A DNA stretch of 64,000 nt from Streptomyces formicae (GTDB lineage Bacteria; Actinomycetota; Actinomycetes; Streptomycetales; Streptomycetaceae), in contig NZ_CP022685.1 of NCBI RefSeq assembly GCF_002556545.1, forward strand, positions 6,984,001 through 7,048,000. The letters are read 5' to 3'. The notes under the pieces are model-generated. The model had not been told where the DNA came from, searched no databases, and saw only the letters and a list, made by a program, of their open reading frames with translations. Shown piece after piece: positions 8,667 to 15,608 of this stretch; the stretch's first letter is position 1, and each line of letters opens with the position of its first letter. The translations under genes were made by a program, and so were the position numbers.

Positions 8667-9007
8667 TAGGAAGTCCCCCTTGAAGAGTGCTGTTCGTCGT
8701 CGCCCGCCTGGTCCTGCCGGAGGGCGGCGATGATCGTATCCACATTCAACTGCACGTCGAACGGCGCCAGTTCGAAGTACTTGAGCGCCTTGCCGTCCTC
8801 GGAGAGCTCCAGGCGGCCCACGACGAGTCCGGCCTTCTCCATGCGTTCGAGGTGCATGTAGAGCAGGGGGCGGGACACGCCGAGCCGCCGGGCCAGTTCG
8901 CTGACGTACAGCTGGCCCGCGGCGAGCTCGCCGATGATCCGGATGCGCTGCGCATGGCCGACCGCCGCGAGGAAGGCGAGGAGCTCCTCGCTGTTCTTGG
9001 CGCCCAT
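8666..9007 (-). CDS. ArsR-like winged-helix transcriptional regulator
   Basis: 113 residues, ATG at 9007. A winged helix-turn-helix occupies about residues 8-80: 'FLAAVGHAQRIRIIGELAAGQLYVSELARRLGVSRPLLYMHLERMEKAGLV' spans the fold, with the recognition helix near 'SRPLLYMHLERME'. No metal-binding cysteine pair is present, so this is not a classical arsenic or zinc sensor. It is divergent from an MMPL exporter gene and followed by a small membrane protein. Two 26-base direct repeats lie in the divergent region, which is what a local repressor and its operators would look like. Confidence 0.75.
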   Translation of the reverse strand: MGAKNSEELLAFLAAVGHAQRIRIIGELAAGQLYVSELARRLGVSRPLLYMHLERMEKAGLVVGRLELSEDGKALKYFELAPFDVQLNVDTIIAALRQDQAGDDEQHSSRGTS

Positions 9008-9032
9008 GGCCCGCCTTCGTGCTGGTCCCGAA

Positions 9033-9157
9033 ACCTGTCAGTCAAGGCTTACGCATGACGGGATCCACTGTCAATCCGCCGCTCGTCCGGCTCGCCGCAG
9101 CTCCGAATGACAGTTGACGGCCTGTTCCTTCACCTGTCAGTCTCCACTTACACATGA
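9033..9157. promoter_or_regulatory. Divergent promoter region with two 26-bp direct repeats (candidate operators)
   Basis: 9033-9058 and 9132-9157 agree at 21 of 26 positions (shared ACCTGTCAGTC, CTTAC and CATGA blocks), spaced 99 bases. A leftward promoter is suggested by TTGACA (complement of 9069-9074), a 17-base spacer and TAAGCC (complement of 9046-9051). Its -10 lies inside the first repeat. The second repeat sits 50-75 bases upstream of the MMPL start. The repeats are probably bound by the adjacent ArsR-like protein. Confidence 0.5.
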
Positions 9158-9207
9158 AGGCAGAGATGTACGTGGACGTACGTGACGTACGAAGGGGCGG
9201 GACGAAC

Positions 9208-11466
9208 ATGAGGAAGCGATCGGTCACGGTGCGCGTGGCCCGATGGAGCGCGCTGCACCCGTGGCGGGCGATCATCGGCTGGCTGGTCTTCGTGGTGCTG
9301 TGCCTCGGGGGCGGCATCGCCGCGGGGATGAACAGCGCGACGTCGGAGGACTTCCGCGTCGGCGAGGCGGGCAGGGCCGAGGCCCTCGCGACCGAGGGCG
9401 GCGTCCAGCTGCGGTCCACCGAACAGGTGCTGATCCGCGCCGAGTCGGGCCCTCTGGACAAGGCGGCCGCCGACGCCGCCGTCAAGGACGTCACCGCCCG
9501 GATGAAGGCGCTGCCCGAGGTCGCCTCCGTCGCGGCCCCCGTGCCCTCCGCCGACGGCCGCGTCCTGCGGGTCCAGGTGGAGCTGAACGGCTCCGAGCAG
9601 GACGACCAGAAGAACGTCCCGCCCCTCCAGGCCCAGACCGAGGAGGCCGCCAAGGCCCACCCGGACCTGGTGATCGAGGAGACCGGCGACGCCTCGGTGA
9701 GCAAGGGCGTCGACGACCAGCGCAACGAGGACCTGCAGTTCTCCGAGGCGATCACGCTGCCCATCACGCTGATCACGCTGGCCGTGGTCTTCGGCTCGGT
9801 CGTCATGGTCGGCGTACCGCTGCTGCTCGCCATCACCTCGATCGTGGCGACCATGGGCCTGGCGATGCTCGCCTCGCACCTGCTGCCCGACACCGGCGTC
9901 GGGATGAGCATGATCCTGCTCATCGGCATGGCCGTCGGCGTCGACTACACGCTCTTCTACCTCAAGCGCGAACGCGAGGAGCGGGCCCGCGCGGGCGGCC
10001 GCCTCACCTCCGAGGTGCTCGTGGAGGCCGCCGCCGCGACGGCGGGCCGCGCGATCGTCGTCTCCGGACTCGCCGTGATCGTCTCCACCACCGCGCTCTT
10101 CCTGGCCCGCGACGTCATCTTCGACTCCCTCGCCACCGGCACCATCCTGGTCGTCGCCGTGGCCGTGGTCAGCTCGGTGACGGTCCTTCCCGCGCTCCTG
10201 GTCAAGCTCGGCCACCGCGCCGAGCGCCGCAGGGCCAAGCGCCTCGCGCGGGGCAAGTCCGTGCGGCCGTACGCCGAGAAGGAGCCGGGCCGCGTCTGGA
10301 ACGCGCTGCTCGCCCCCGCCCGCAAGCGCCCCGCGCTCACCCTGTGCCTGGCGGCCCTCGCCATGGTGGGGCTCGCGCTGCCCGCCCTCGACATGAACCT
10401 CAAGAACCCGGCGCGGGACAGCTTCTCGCGCGACATCGAGGCGATGAAGGGGTACGACAGGCTGCTCGACGCCTTCCCGGAGCAGCGCGTGCGGCACCTG
10501 GTCGTGGTGCGGGCCGACGCGTCGCAGGCCGCCGACGTGCGCAAGGCCCTGACGGCGCTGGACCGCGACGCGGAGGCCGACCCGCTCTTCGCGCACTCCT
10601 CCGCTGCTCCGGTCCTCCGCTCCTCAGAGGACCGGAGGACCACCACACTGGAGCTGAACACCCCCCACCCGACGTACTCGGAGAAGGCCGAAACCTCGCT
10701 CGCCCACCTGCGCGACGACTACCTCCCCGCCACCGTCGGCAAGCTGCCCGGCGTCGAGACGGCCGTCACCGGCGAGGTGCCGCGCGGCATGGACTACGTC
10801 GAGCACCAGAACGAGAAGCTGCCGCTCGTGCTCGGCTTCCTGCTCCTGATGACCTTCGCCATGACGGTCTACGCCTTCCGCTCGGTCGTCCTCGGACTGC
10901 TCAGCGCCGTCCTCAACCTGCTCTCCGTCGGCTCCGCGCTGGGCCTGCTCGTCCTCGTCTTCCAGGGCCACTGGGCCGAGGGCGTGCTCAACTTCGACTC
11001 GCTCGACGGGATCTCCTCGCGCGTCCCGCTCTTCCTCTTCGTGATCCTCTTCGGGCTCTCGATGGACTACCAGGTCTTCGTGGTCAGCAGGATCCGCGAG
11101 GCGGCCCTGAACGGCGTGCCCACGCGGCGTGCGGTCCTCGACGGCATCGCGTCCTCCGCCAAGGTCGTCACCAGCGCGGCGATCGTCATGGTCACCGTCT
11201 TCGCGAGCTTCGTGATGCTGCACATCCTGGAGATGAAGCAGATGGGCTTCGTCCTCGCGGCGGCCGTCCTGCTCGACGCCTTCGTGATCCGCGTCATGAT
11301 CCTGCCCGCCGCGCTGCTCCTCCTGGGCCGTGCCACCTGGTGGCCGTCCGGCGCGATCCGCCGCGCGGAGGCCCGTGCCGCGGCACGGCACACGGGGCCT
11401 GAAAGGTACGCGGAACGTCCGCTTTCCGGTCAGTCGGAGGGGCGCAGGGTCGCACAGAACGGATAA
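9208..11466 (+). CDS. MMPL / RND-family membrane exporter
   Basis: 752 residues; ATG 9208 preferred because GAAGGGGCGG lies upstream and the first transmembrane segment (about residues 25-45) follows immediately. The layout is the duplicated MMPL topology: one helix, a large extracytoplasmic loop (about 50-180), then five helices, and the same again in the second half. Asp-Tyr dyads in the transmembrane helices ('AVGVDYTLFYLKRERE' and 'GLSMDYQVFVVSRIRE') are the proton-relay positions of the family. Members export lipids, siderophores or antibiotics. Divergent transcription from the ArsR-like regulator suggests inducible efflux. The substrate is unknown. Confidence 0.85.
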   Translation: MRKRSVTVRVARWSALHPWRAIIGWLVFVVLCLGGGIAAGMNSATSEDFRVGEAGRAEALATEGGVQLRSTEQVLIRAESGPLDKAAADAAVKDVTARMKALPEVASVAAPVPSADGRVLRVQVELNGSEQDDQKNVPPLQAQTEEAAKAHPDLVIEETGDASVSKGVDDQRNEDLQFSEAITLPITLITLAVVFGSVVMVGVPLLLAITSIVATMGLAMLASHLLPDTGVGMSMILLIGMAVGVDYTLFYLKREREERARAGGRLTSEVLVEAAAATAGRAIVVSGLAVIVSTTALFLARDVIFDSLATGTILVVAVAVVSSVTVLPALLVKLGHRAERRRAKRLARGKSVRPYAEKEPGRVWNALLAPARKRPALTLCLAALAMVGLALPALDMNLKNPARDSFSRDIEAMKGYDRLLDAFPEQRVRHLVVVRADASQAADVRKALTALDRDAEADPLFAHSSAAPVLRSSEDRRTTTLELNTPHPTYSEKAETSLAHLRDDYLPATVGKLPGVETAVTGEVPRGMDYVEHQNEKLPLVLGFLLLMTFAMTVYAFRSVVLGLLSAVLNLLSVGSALGLLVLVFQGHWAEGVLNFDSLDGISSRVPLFLFVILFGLSMDYQVFVVSRIREAALNGVPTRRAVLDGIASSAKVVTSAAIVMVTVFASFVMLHILEMKQMGFVLAAAVLLDAFVIRVMILPAALLLLGRATWWPSGAIRRAEARAAARHTGPERYAERPLSGQSEGRRVAQNG

Positions 11467-11514
11467 CCGGAGCAGTTGGGGGGTGGTGGGTGGGCGAGCG
11501 CCCATTCGAACGCT

Positions 11515-11530
11515 TACGATCCTCTGCGTG
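11515..11530 (+). promoter_or_regulatory. Candidate -10 element giving a leaderless transcript for the permease gene
   Basis: TACGAT at 11515-11520 is followed by exactly 7 bases and then the GTG start at 11528. No Shine-Dalgarno sequence precedes that GTG. The TANNNT plus 7-nt arrangement is typical of leaderless actinobacterial genes. The -35 is not convincing. Confidence 0.5.
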
Positions 11531-13597
11531 TCCAAACTGACCGACGTGCCCAAACGGATCCTCATCGGGCGCGCACTGCGCAGTGATCGGCTCGGAGAAA
11601 CGCTCCTGCCGAAGCGCATCGCACTCCCCGTCTTCGCGTCCGACCCGCTCTCCTCCGTGGCGTACGCGCCGGGAGAGGTCCTTCTCGTCCTCTCCATCGC
11701 GGGTGTGTCGGCCTACCACTTCAGCCCGTGGATCGCCGTCGCGGTCGTGGTGCTGATGTTCACCGTCGTGGCGTCGTACCGACAGAACGTGCGCGAGTAC
11801 CCGAGCGGTGGTGGCGACTACGAGGTCGCCACCACCAACCTCGGCCCCAAGGCCGGACTCACCGTCGCCAGCGCCCTGCTCGTCGACTACGTCCTGACCG
11901 TGGCCGTGTCGATCTCCTCGGGCATCGAGAACCTCGGCTCCGCGGTCCCCTTCGTCGTGGAGCACAAGGTGCTCTGCGCGGTGGCGGTCATCGTCCTGCT
12001 CACGCTGATGAACCTGCGCGGCGTGAAGGAGTCGGGAAAGCTCTTCGCCATCCCGACGTACGTCTTCGTGGCCGGCGTCTTCATCATGATCGCGTGGGGC
12101 GCCTTCCGCGGCCTGGTCCTCGACGACACCATGCGGGCGCCGACCGCCGACTACGAGATCAAGCCCGAGCACCAGGGCCTGGCGGGGTTCGCCCTCGTCT
12201 TCCTGCTCCTGCGGGCCTTCTCCTCCGGCTGCGCGGCCCTCACCGGCGTCGAGGCGATCAGCAACGGCGTGCCCGCCTTCCGCAAGCCGAAGTCCAAGAA
12301 CGCCGCGACGACGCTCGCGCTCATGGGCGGCCTCGCCGTCACGATGTTCTGCGGCATCATCGCGCTCGCCATGATCACCAAGGTGCGGATGGCGGAGGTC
12401 CCGGGGAAGGACCTGTTCCACAACGGCGTCCCCCTCGGCTCCGACTACGTCCAGAACCCGGTGATCTCCCAGGTCGCCGAGGCGGTCTTCGGCCACGGCA
12501 GCTTCCTCTTCATGATCCTCGCCGCCGCCACGGCGCTGGTCCTCTTCCTCGCGGCCAACACGGCGTACAACGGCTTCCCGCTGCTCGGCTCGATCCTCGC
12601 CCAGGACCGCTACCTGCCGCGCCAGCTGCACACCCGCGGTGACCGCCTGGCGTTCTCCAACGGCATCGTGCTTCTCGCGGGCGCCGCGGCCCTGCTCGTC
12701 GTCATCTACGGCGCCGACTCGACCCGCCTCATCCAGCTCTACATCGTCGGCGTCTTCGTCTCCTTCACCCTCAGCCAGATCGGCATGGTCCGGCACTGGA
12801 ACCGCCACCTGGCCAAGGAGAAGGACCCGAACAAGCGCCGCCACATGATCCGCTCGCGCGCGATCAACACCTTCGGCGCCTTCTTCACCGGCCTCGTCCT
12901 GGTCGTCGTCCTGGTCACCAAGTTCACCCACGGTGCCTGGGTCGCGCTGCTCGGCATGTGCATCTTCTACGCGACGATGACGGCCATCCGCCGCCACTAC
13001 GACCGCGTGGCCGAGGAGATCGCCGCCCCGGAGACCCCGAACGACGACAGCGTGCGCCCCTCGCGGGTCCACTCGATCGTCCTGGTCTCCAAGATCCACC
13101 GCCCGACGCTGCGCGCCCTCGCGTACGCCAAGCTGATGCGCTCCCACACGCTGGAAGCCCTCAGCATCAACGTCGACCCGGCGGAGACCAAGGCCCTCAA
13201 GGAGGAGTGGGAGCGGCGCGGTATCACGGTCCCGCTGAAGGTCCTCGACTCGCCCTACCGCGAGATCACGCGCCCGATCATCGAGTACGTGAAGAACCTG
13301 CGCCGCGAGAGCCCGCGCGACGTGGTCAGCGTGATCATCCCCGAGTACGTGGTCGGCCACTGGTACGAGCACCTGCTGCACAACCAGAGCGCGCTGCGCC
13401 TCAAGGGCCGCCTGCTCTTCACGCCGGGCGTGATGGTGACGTCCGTCCCCTACCAGCTGGACTCCTCCGAGGCCGCGAAGAAGCGGGCCCGCAGGCGGTC
13501 GGAGTGGAACGCGCCGGGTGCGGTGCGGCGGGGACCGGTGGAGAAGCCGAGGCGCGCGAAGGAGCAGAACAAGAAGGAGACCAGCAGAAAGGGCTGA
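11528..13597 (+). CDS. APC-superfamily permease, KimA (YdaO)-like potassium/amino acid transporter
   Basis: 689 residues from GTG 11528. About twelve hydrophobic helices occupy residues 30-490, followed by a soluble C-terminal domain of about 180 residues. Characteristic pieces are 'FASDPLSSVAYAPGEVLLVL', 'SYRQNVREYPSGGGDYEVA' and 'FSSGCAALTGVEAISNGVPAF', which match the KimA/YdaO branch more than amino-acid permeases. KimA is a high-affinity proton-coupled potassium importer whose cytoplasmic domain responds to c-di-AMP. That specificity is inferred here from similarity only. It appears to be leaderless and lies immediately upstream of the RNA methyltransferase gene, with a separate promoter between them. 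Confidence 0.75.
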   Translation: MSKLTDVPKRILIGRALRSDRLGETLLPKRIALPVFASDPLSSVAYAPGEVLLVLSIAGVSAYHFSPWIAVAVVVLMFTVVASYRQNVREYPSGGGDYEVATTNLGPKAGLTVASALLVDYVLTVAVSISSGIENLGSAVPFVVEHKVLCAVAVIVLLTLMNLRGVKESGKLFAIPTYVFVAGVFIMIAWGAFRGLVLDDTMRAPTADYEIKPEHQGLAGFALVFLLLRAFSSGCAALTGVEAISNGVPAFRKPKSKNAATTLALMGGLAVTMFCGIIALAMITKVRMAEVPGKDLFHNGVPLGSDYVQNPVISQVAEAVFGHGSFLFMILAAATALVLFLAANTAYNGFPLLGSILAQDRYLPRQLHTRGDRLAFSNGIVLLAGAAALLVVIYGADSTRLIQLYIVGVFVSFTLSQIGMVRHWNRHLAKEKDPNKRRHMIRSRAINTFGAFFTGLVLVVVLVTKFTHGAWVALLGMCIFYATMTAIRRHYDRVAEEIAAPETPNDDSVRPSRVHSIVLVSKIHRPTLRALAYAKLMRSHTLEALSINVDPAETKALKEEWERRGITVPLKVLDSPYREITRPIIEYVKNLRRESPRDVVSVIIPEYVVGHWYEHLLHNQSALRLKGRLLFTPGVMVTSVPYQLDSSEAAKKRARRRSEWNAPGAVRRGPVEKPRRAKEQNKKETSRKG

Positions 13598-13603
13598 TCC
13601 CCG

Positions 13604-13648
13604 CCGGGCTTGCCCTCTCCGGGCTTATCCCCTCCGGGCTTCTCCCTC
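13604..13648 (+). repeat. Three tandem 15-bp repeats after the permease gene
   Basis: CCGGGCTTGCCCTCT, CCGGGCTTATCCCCT and CCGGGCTTCTCCCTC follow each other directly downstream of the permease stop. The unit is CCGGGCTTNYCCYYT. It lies in the 135-base gap before the next gene; no function is evident. Confidence 0.75.
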
Positions 13649-13675
13649 TGGTCGGGCGGCCGGACGACACCCACG

Positions 13676-13722
13676 TAGACTGGTGGGCTGTTGTCCGGCC
13701 GTTCCCCTTTGACGTTGTGGAG
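13676..13722 (+). promoter_or_regulatory. Likely -10 (TAGACT) and ribosome site of the RNA methyltransferase gene
   Basis: TAGACT at 13676-13681 is a good actinobacterial -10, and the expected start of transcription is about 40 bases before the ATG. GTGGAG at 13717-13722 serves as the ribosome site for ATG 13733. No clear -35 is present. Confidence 0.45.
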
Positions 13723-13732
13723 TCACCCCGCC

Positions 13733-15106
13733 ATGCAGGCAGAACCGAAGAAATCGCAGGCGGGGAACTCGTCGGCGGCCGCATCCGAGGCGAGCGTCTC
13801 GCTGGTCGGCACGGAGTACGAGGTCGAGGTCGGCCCCGTCGCGCACGGCGGCCACTGCATCGCCCGTACGGCCGAGGGCCAGGTCCTCTTCGTACGGCAC
13901 ACGCTGCCCGGCGAGAAGGTCATCGCACGCGTGACCGAGGGCGAGGAGGGCGCACGCTTCCTCAGGGCCGACGCGGTCACGATCCTCGACCCCTCCAAGG
14001 ACCGCGTCGAGGCCCCCTGCCCCTACGCGGGCCCCGGCCGCTGCGGCGGCTGCGACTGGCAGCACGCCAGGCCGGGCGCCCAGCGCCGCCTCAAGGGCGA
14101 GGTCATCGCCGAGCAGCTCCAGCGGCTCGCGGGCCTCACCCCCGAGGAGGCGGGCTGGGACGGCACGGTCATGCCGGCCGATGGCGACAAGCTCCCTCCG
14201 GGCGAGGTCCCGGCCTGGCGCACCCGCGTCCAGTACGCCGTGGACGTCGACGGCAACGCGGGCCTGCGCCGCCACCGCTCGCACGAGGTCGAGCCGATCG
14301 AACACTGCATGATCGCGGCGCCCGGCGTCTCCGAACTCGGCATCGAGGAGCGCGACTGGTCCGGCATGGCCTCGATCGAGGCGATCGCCGCGACGGGCTC
14401 CCAGGACCGCCAGGTGATCCTCGCCCCGAAGCCGGGCGCGCGCCTGCCCATCGTCGAACTGGACAAGCCGGTCTCGGTGATGCGCGTGGAGGAGCACGAC
14501 GGCGGAATCCACCGCGTGCACGGCCGCCCCTTCGTCCGCGAACGCGCGGACGGCCGCACCTACCGGGTGGGCAGCGGCGGCTTCTGGCAGGTCCACCCGA
14601 AGGCGGCCGAGACCCTGATGCTCGCCGTCATGCAGGGCCTCACCCCCCGCAAGGGCGACACGGCCCTCGACCTCTACTGCGGCGTGGGCCTCTTCGCGGG
14701 CGCGCTGGCCGACCGCGTGGGCGACAAGGGCGCGGTCCTCGGCATCGAATCGGGCAAGCGCGCGGTGGAGGACGCCCGCCACAACCTGGCCGCGTTCGAC
14801 CGCGTCCGCATCGAACAGGGCAAGGTCAAATCGATCCTCCCGCGCACGGGCATCACGGAAGCGGACCTGATCGTCCTGGACCCGCCCCGCGCGGGCGCGG
14901 GCAAGCAGACGGTGCGTCACCTGGTGGGGTTGGGCGCGCGGCGGATCGCTTATGTGGCTTGTGATCCGGCGGCGTTGGCTCGGGATCTGGGGTATTTCCG
15001 GGAAGGGGGGTACAAGGTGCGGACTTTGAGGGCGTTTGATTTGTTCCCTATGACTCACCACGTGGAGTGCGTCGCGATCCTTGAGCCGGTGAAGAAGGAC
15101 GACTGA
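13733..15106 (+). CDS. TRAM-domain Fe-S class I SAM-dependent RNA methyltransferase (RlmD/TrmA family)
   Basis: 457 residues; ATG 13733 chosen for its ribosome site. The N-terminal TRAM RNA-binding domain (about 20-80, 'EVEVGPVAHGGHCIAR') is followed by a [4Fe-4S] cysteine cluster ('CPYAGPGRCGGCDWQ', near 95-110). The SAM motif is 'ALDLYCGVGLFAGAL' and the catalytic cysteine region is 'IVLDPPRAGAG' plus 'VACDPAALARDL'. It methylates C5 of a uridine in rRNA or tRNA. From about base 14925 to the stop, codon choice changes sharply to many TTG, GGG, GCT and GAT codons, unlike the rest of the gene. The last coding bases (15050-15087) recur at 44656-44693, so this gene marks the left end of the defence island and remains intact. 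Confidence 0.85.
   Translation: MQAEPKKSQAGNSSAAASEASVSLVGTEYEVEVGPVAHGGHCIARTAEGQVLFVRHTLPGEKVIARVTEGEEGARFLRADAVTILDPSKDRVEAPCPYAGPGRCGGCDWQHARPGAQRRLKGEVIAEQLQRLAGLTPEEAGWDGTVMPADGDKLPPGEVPAWRTRVQYAVDVDGNAGLRRHRSHEVEPIEHCMIAAPGVSELGIEERDWSGMASIEAIAATGSQDRQVILAPKPGARLPIVELDKPVSVMRVEEHDGGIHRVHGRPFVRERADGRTYRVGSGGFWQVHPKAAETLMLAVMQGLTPRKGDTALDLYCGVGLFAGALADRVGDKGAVLGIESGKRAVEDARHNLAAFDRVRIEQGKVKSILPRTGITEADLIVLDPPRAGAGKQTVRHLVGLGARRIAYVACDPAALARDLGYFREGGYKVRTLRAFDLFPMTHHVECVAILEPVKKDD
15050..15087 (+). repeat. Left copy of the 38-bp gene-end direct repeat (candidate attL)
   Basis: This copy encodes MTHHVECVAILEP inside the intact methyltransferase. It differs from the right copy at four positions, all third codon positions. 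The longest identical block, TGCGTCGCGATCCT (15068-15081), is the likeliest crossover core. Confidence 0.7.
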
Positions 15107-15608
15107 CCTGCGGTTTTGCGAGTTCAGGTACGCGTGGTGAGGGCGTTAGTGGCGATGTCCCGCCGCCGAAGCGACGCCCGAGATGCTCATTTGACGCTCG
15201 TCTTGATGGGCTGTCAGGTGTCCTGCGTCGCGGGCAAGGCGGCCCGGGAGCTGTCCGGCGTCGTCCCGCTCGCAATGCGCGTGGTGCTCGTGCCGCACCG
15301 GGCCGCCAGCATGCTGGTGTACGACTTGGAGCCCATGGTGCACCGACCGTGCTGTCGTCCCGGTCCTGGCGGGACACGTTCGAGCGGGGCGGGCCCGGTT
15401 TCAGCACGGGGCATGCGACAGGCGAGCGGTATAGCTTGGCCTCACCGAAGCTGAGCGTGAGGCGAGTGTGCGCCGTTCGGAGATCCTTGACCTCTTTGCC
15501 GAGCTCAAGCTCCTCGGATCGTACGGAGTGGCCGAGGTGGTCGCGGGCGTGGACCGGCGATGGCAGAGGCGGCCACGCCGGACATCGACTGGTGCCCTCG
15601 GGAGTCGA
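15107..15608. other. 502-bp gene-poor left end of the island with a possible transposase-helper remnant
   Basis: No intact gene is supported here. A short + strand frame at 15468-15560 (GTG start) reads 'RRSEILDLFAELKLLGSYGV'. It resembles the N terminus of IS21-type IstB ATPases and then degenerates into the convergent helicase gene. Nothing corresponding to IstA is seen upstream. The motif GCTCATTTGACGCTC at 15185-15199 recurs near the right end of the island. The IstB reading is tentative. Confidence 0.3.

Noticed and set aside
11467..11527. c-di-AMP (ydaO-type) riboswitch before the KimA-like gene
   Set aside because: Only 61 bases separate the genes and the predicted promoter is leaderless, leaving no room for the riboswitch fold.
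11294..13381. Long open frame on the - strand (about 695 codons) opposite the permease gene
   Set aside because: Antisense shadow of a high-GC gene. It is rich in Asp, Glu, His, Arg and Gly, with no recognisable domain, while the + strand frame is a clear permease.
15000..15200. tRNA gene as integration target
   Set aside because: No cloverleaf or CCA-like end is visible at either boundary. The duplicated sequence is the coding end of the RNA methyltransferase.
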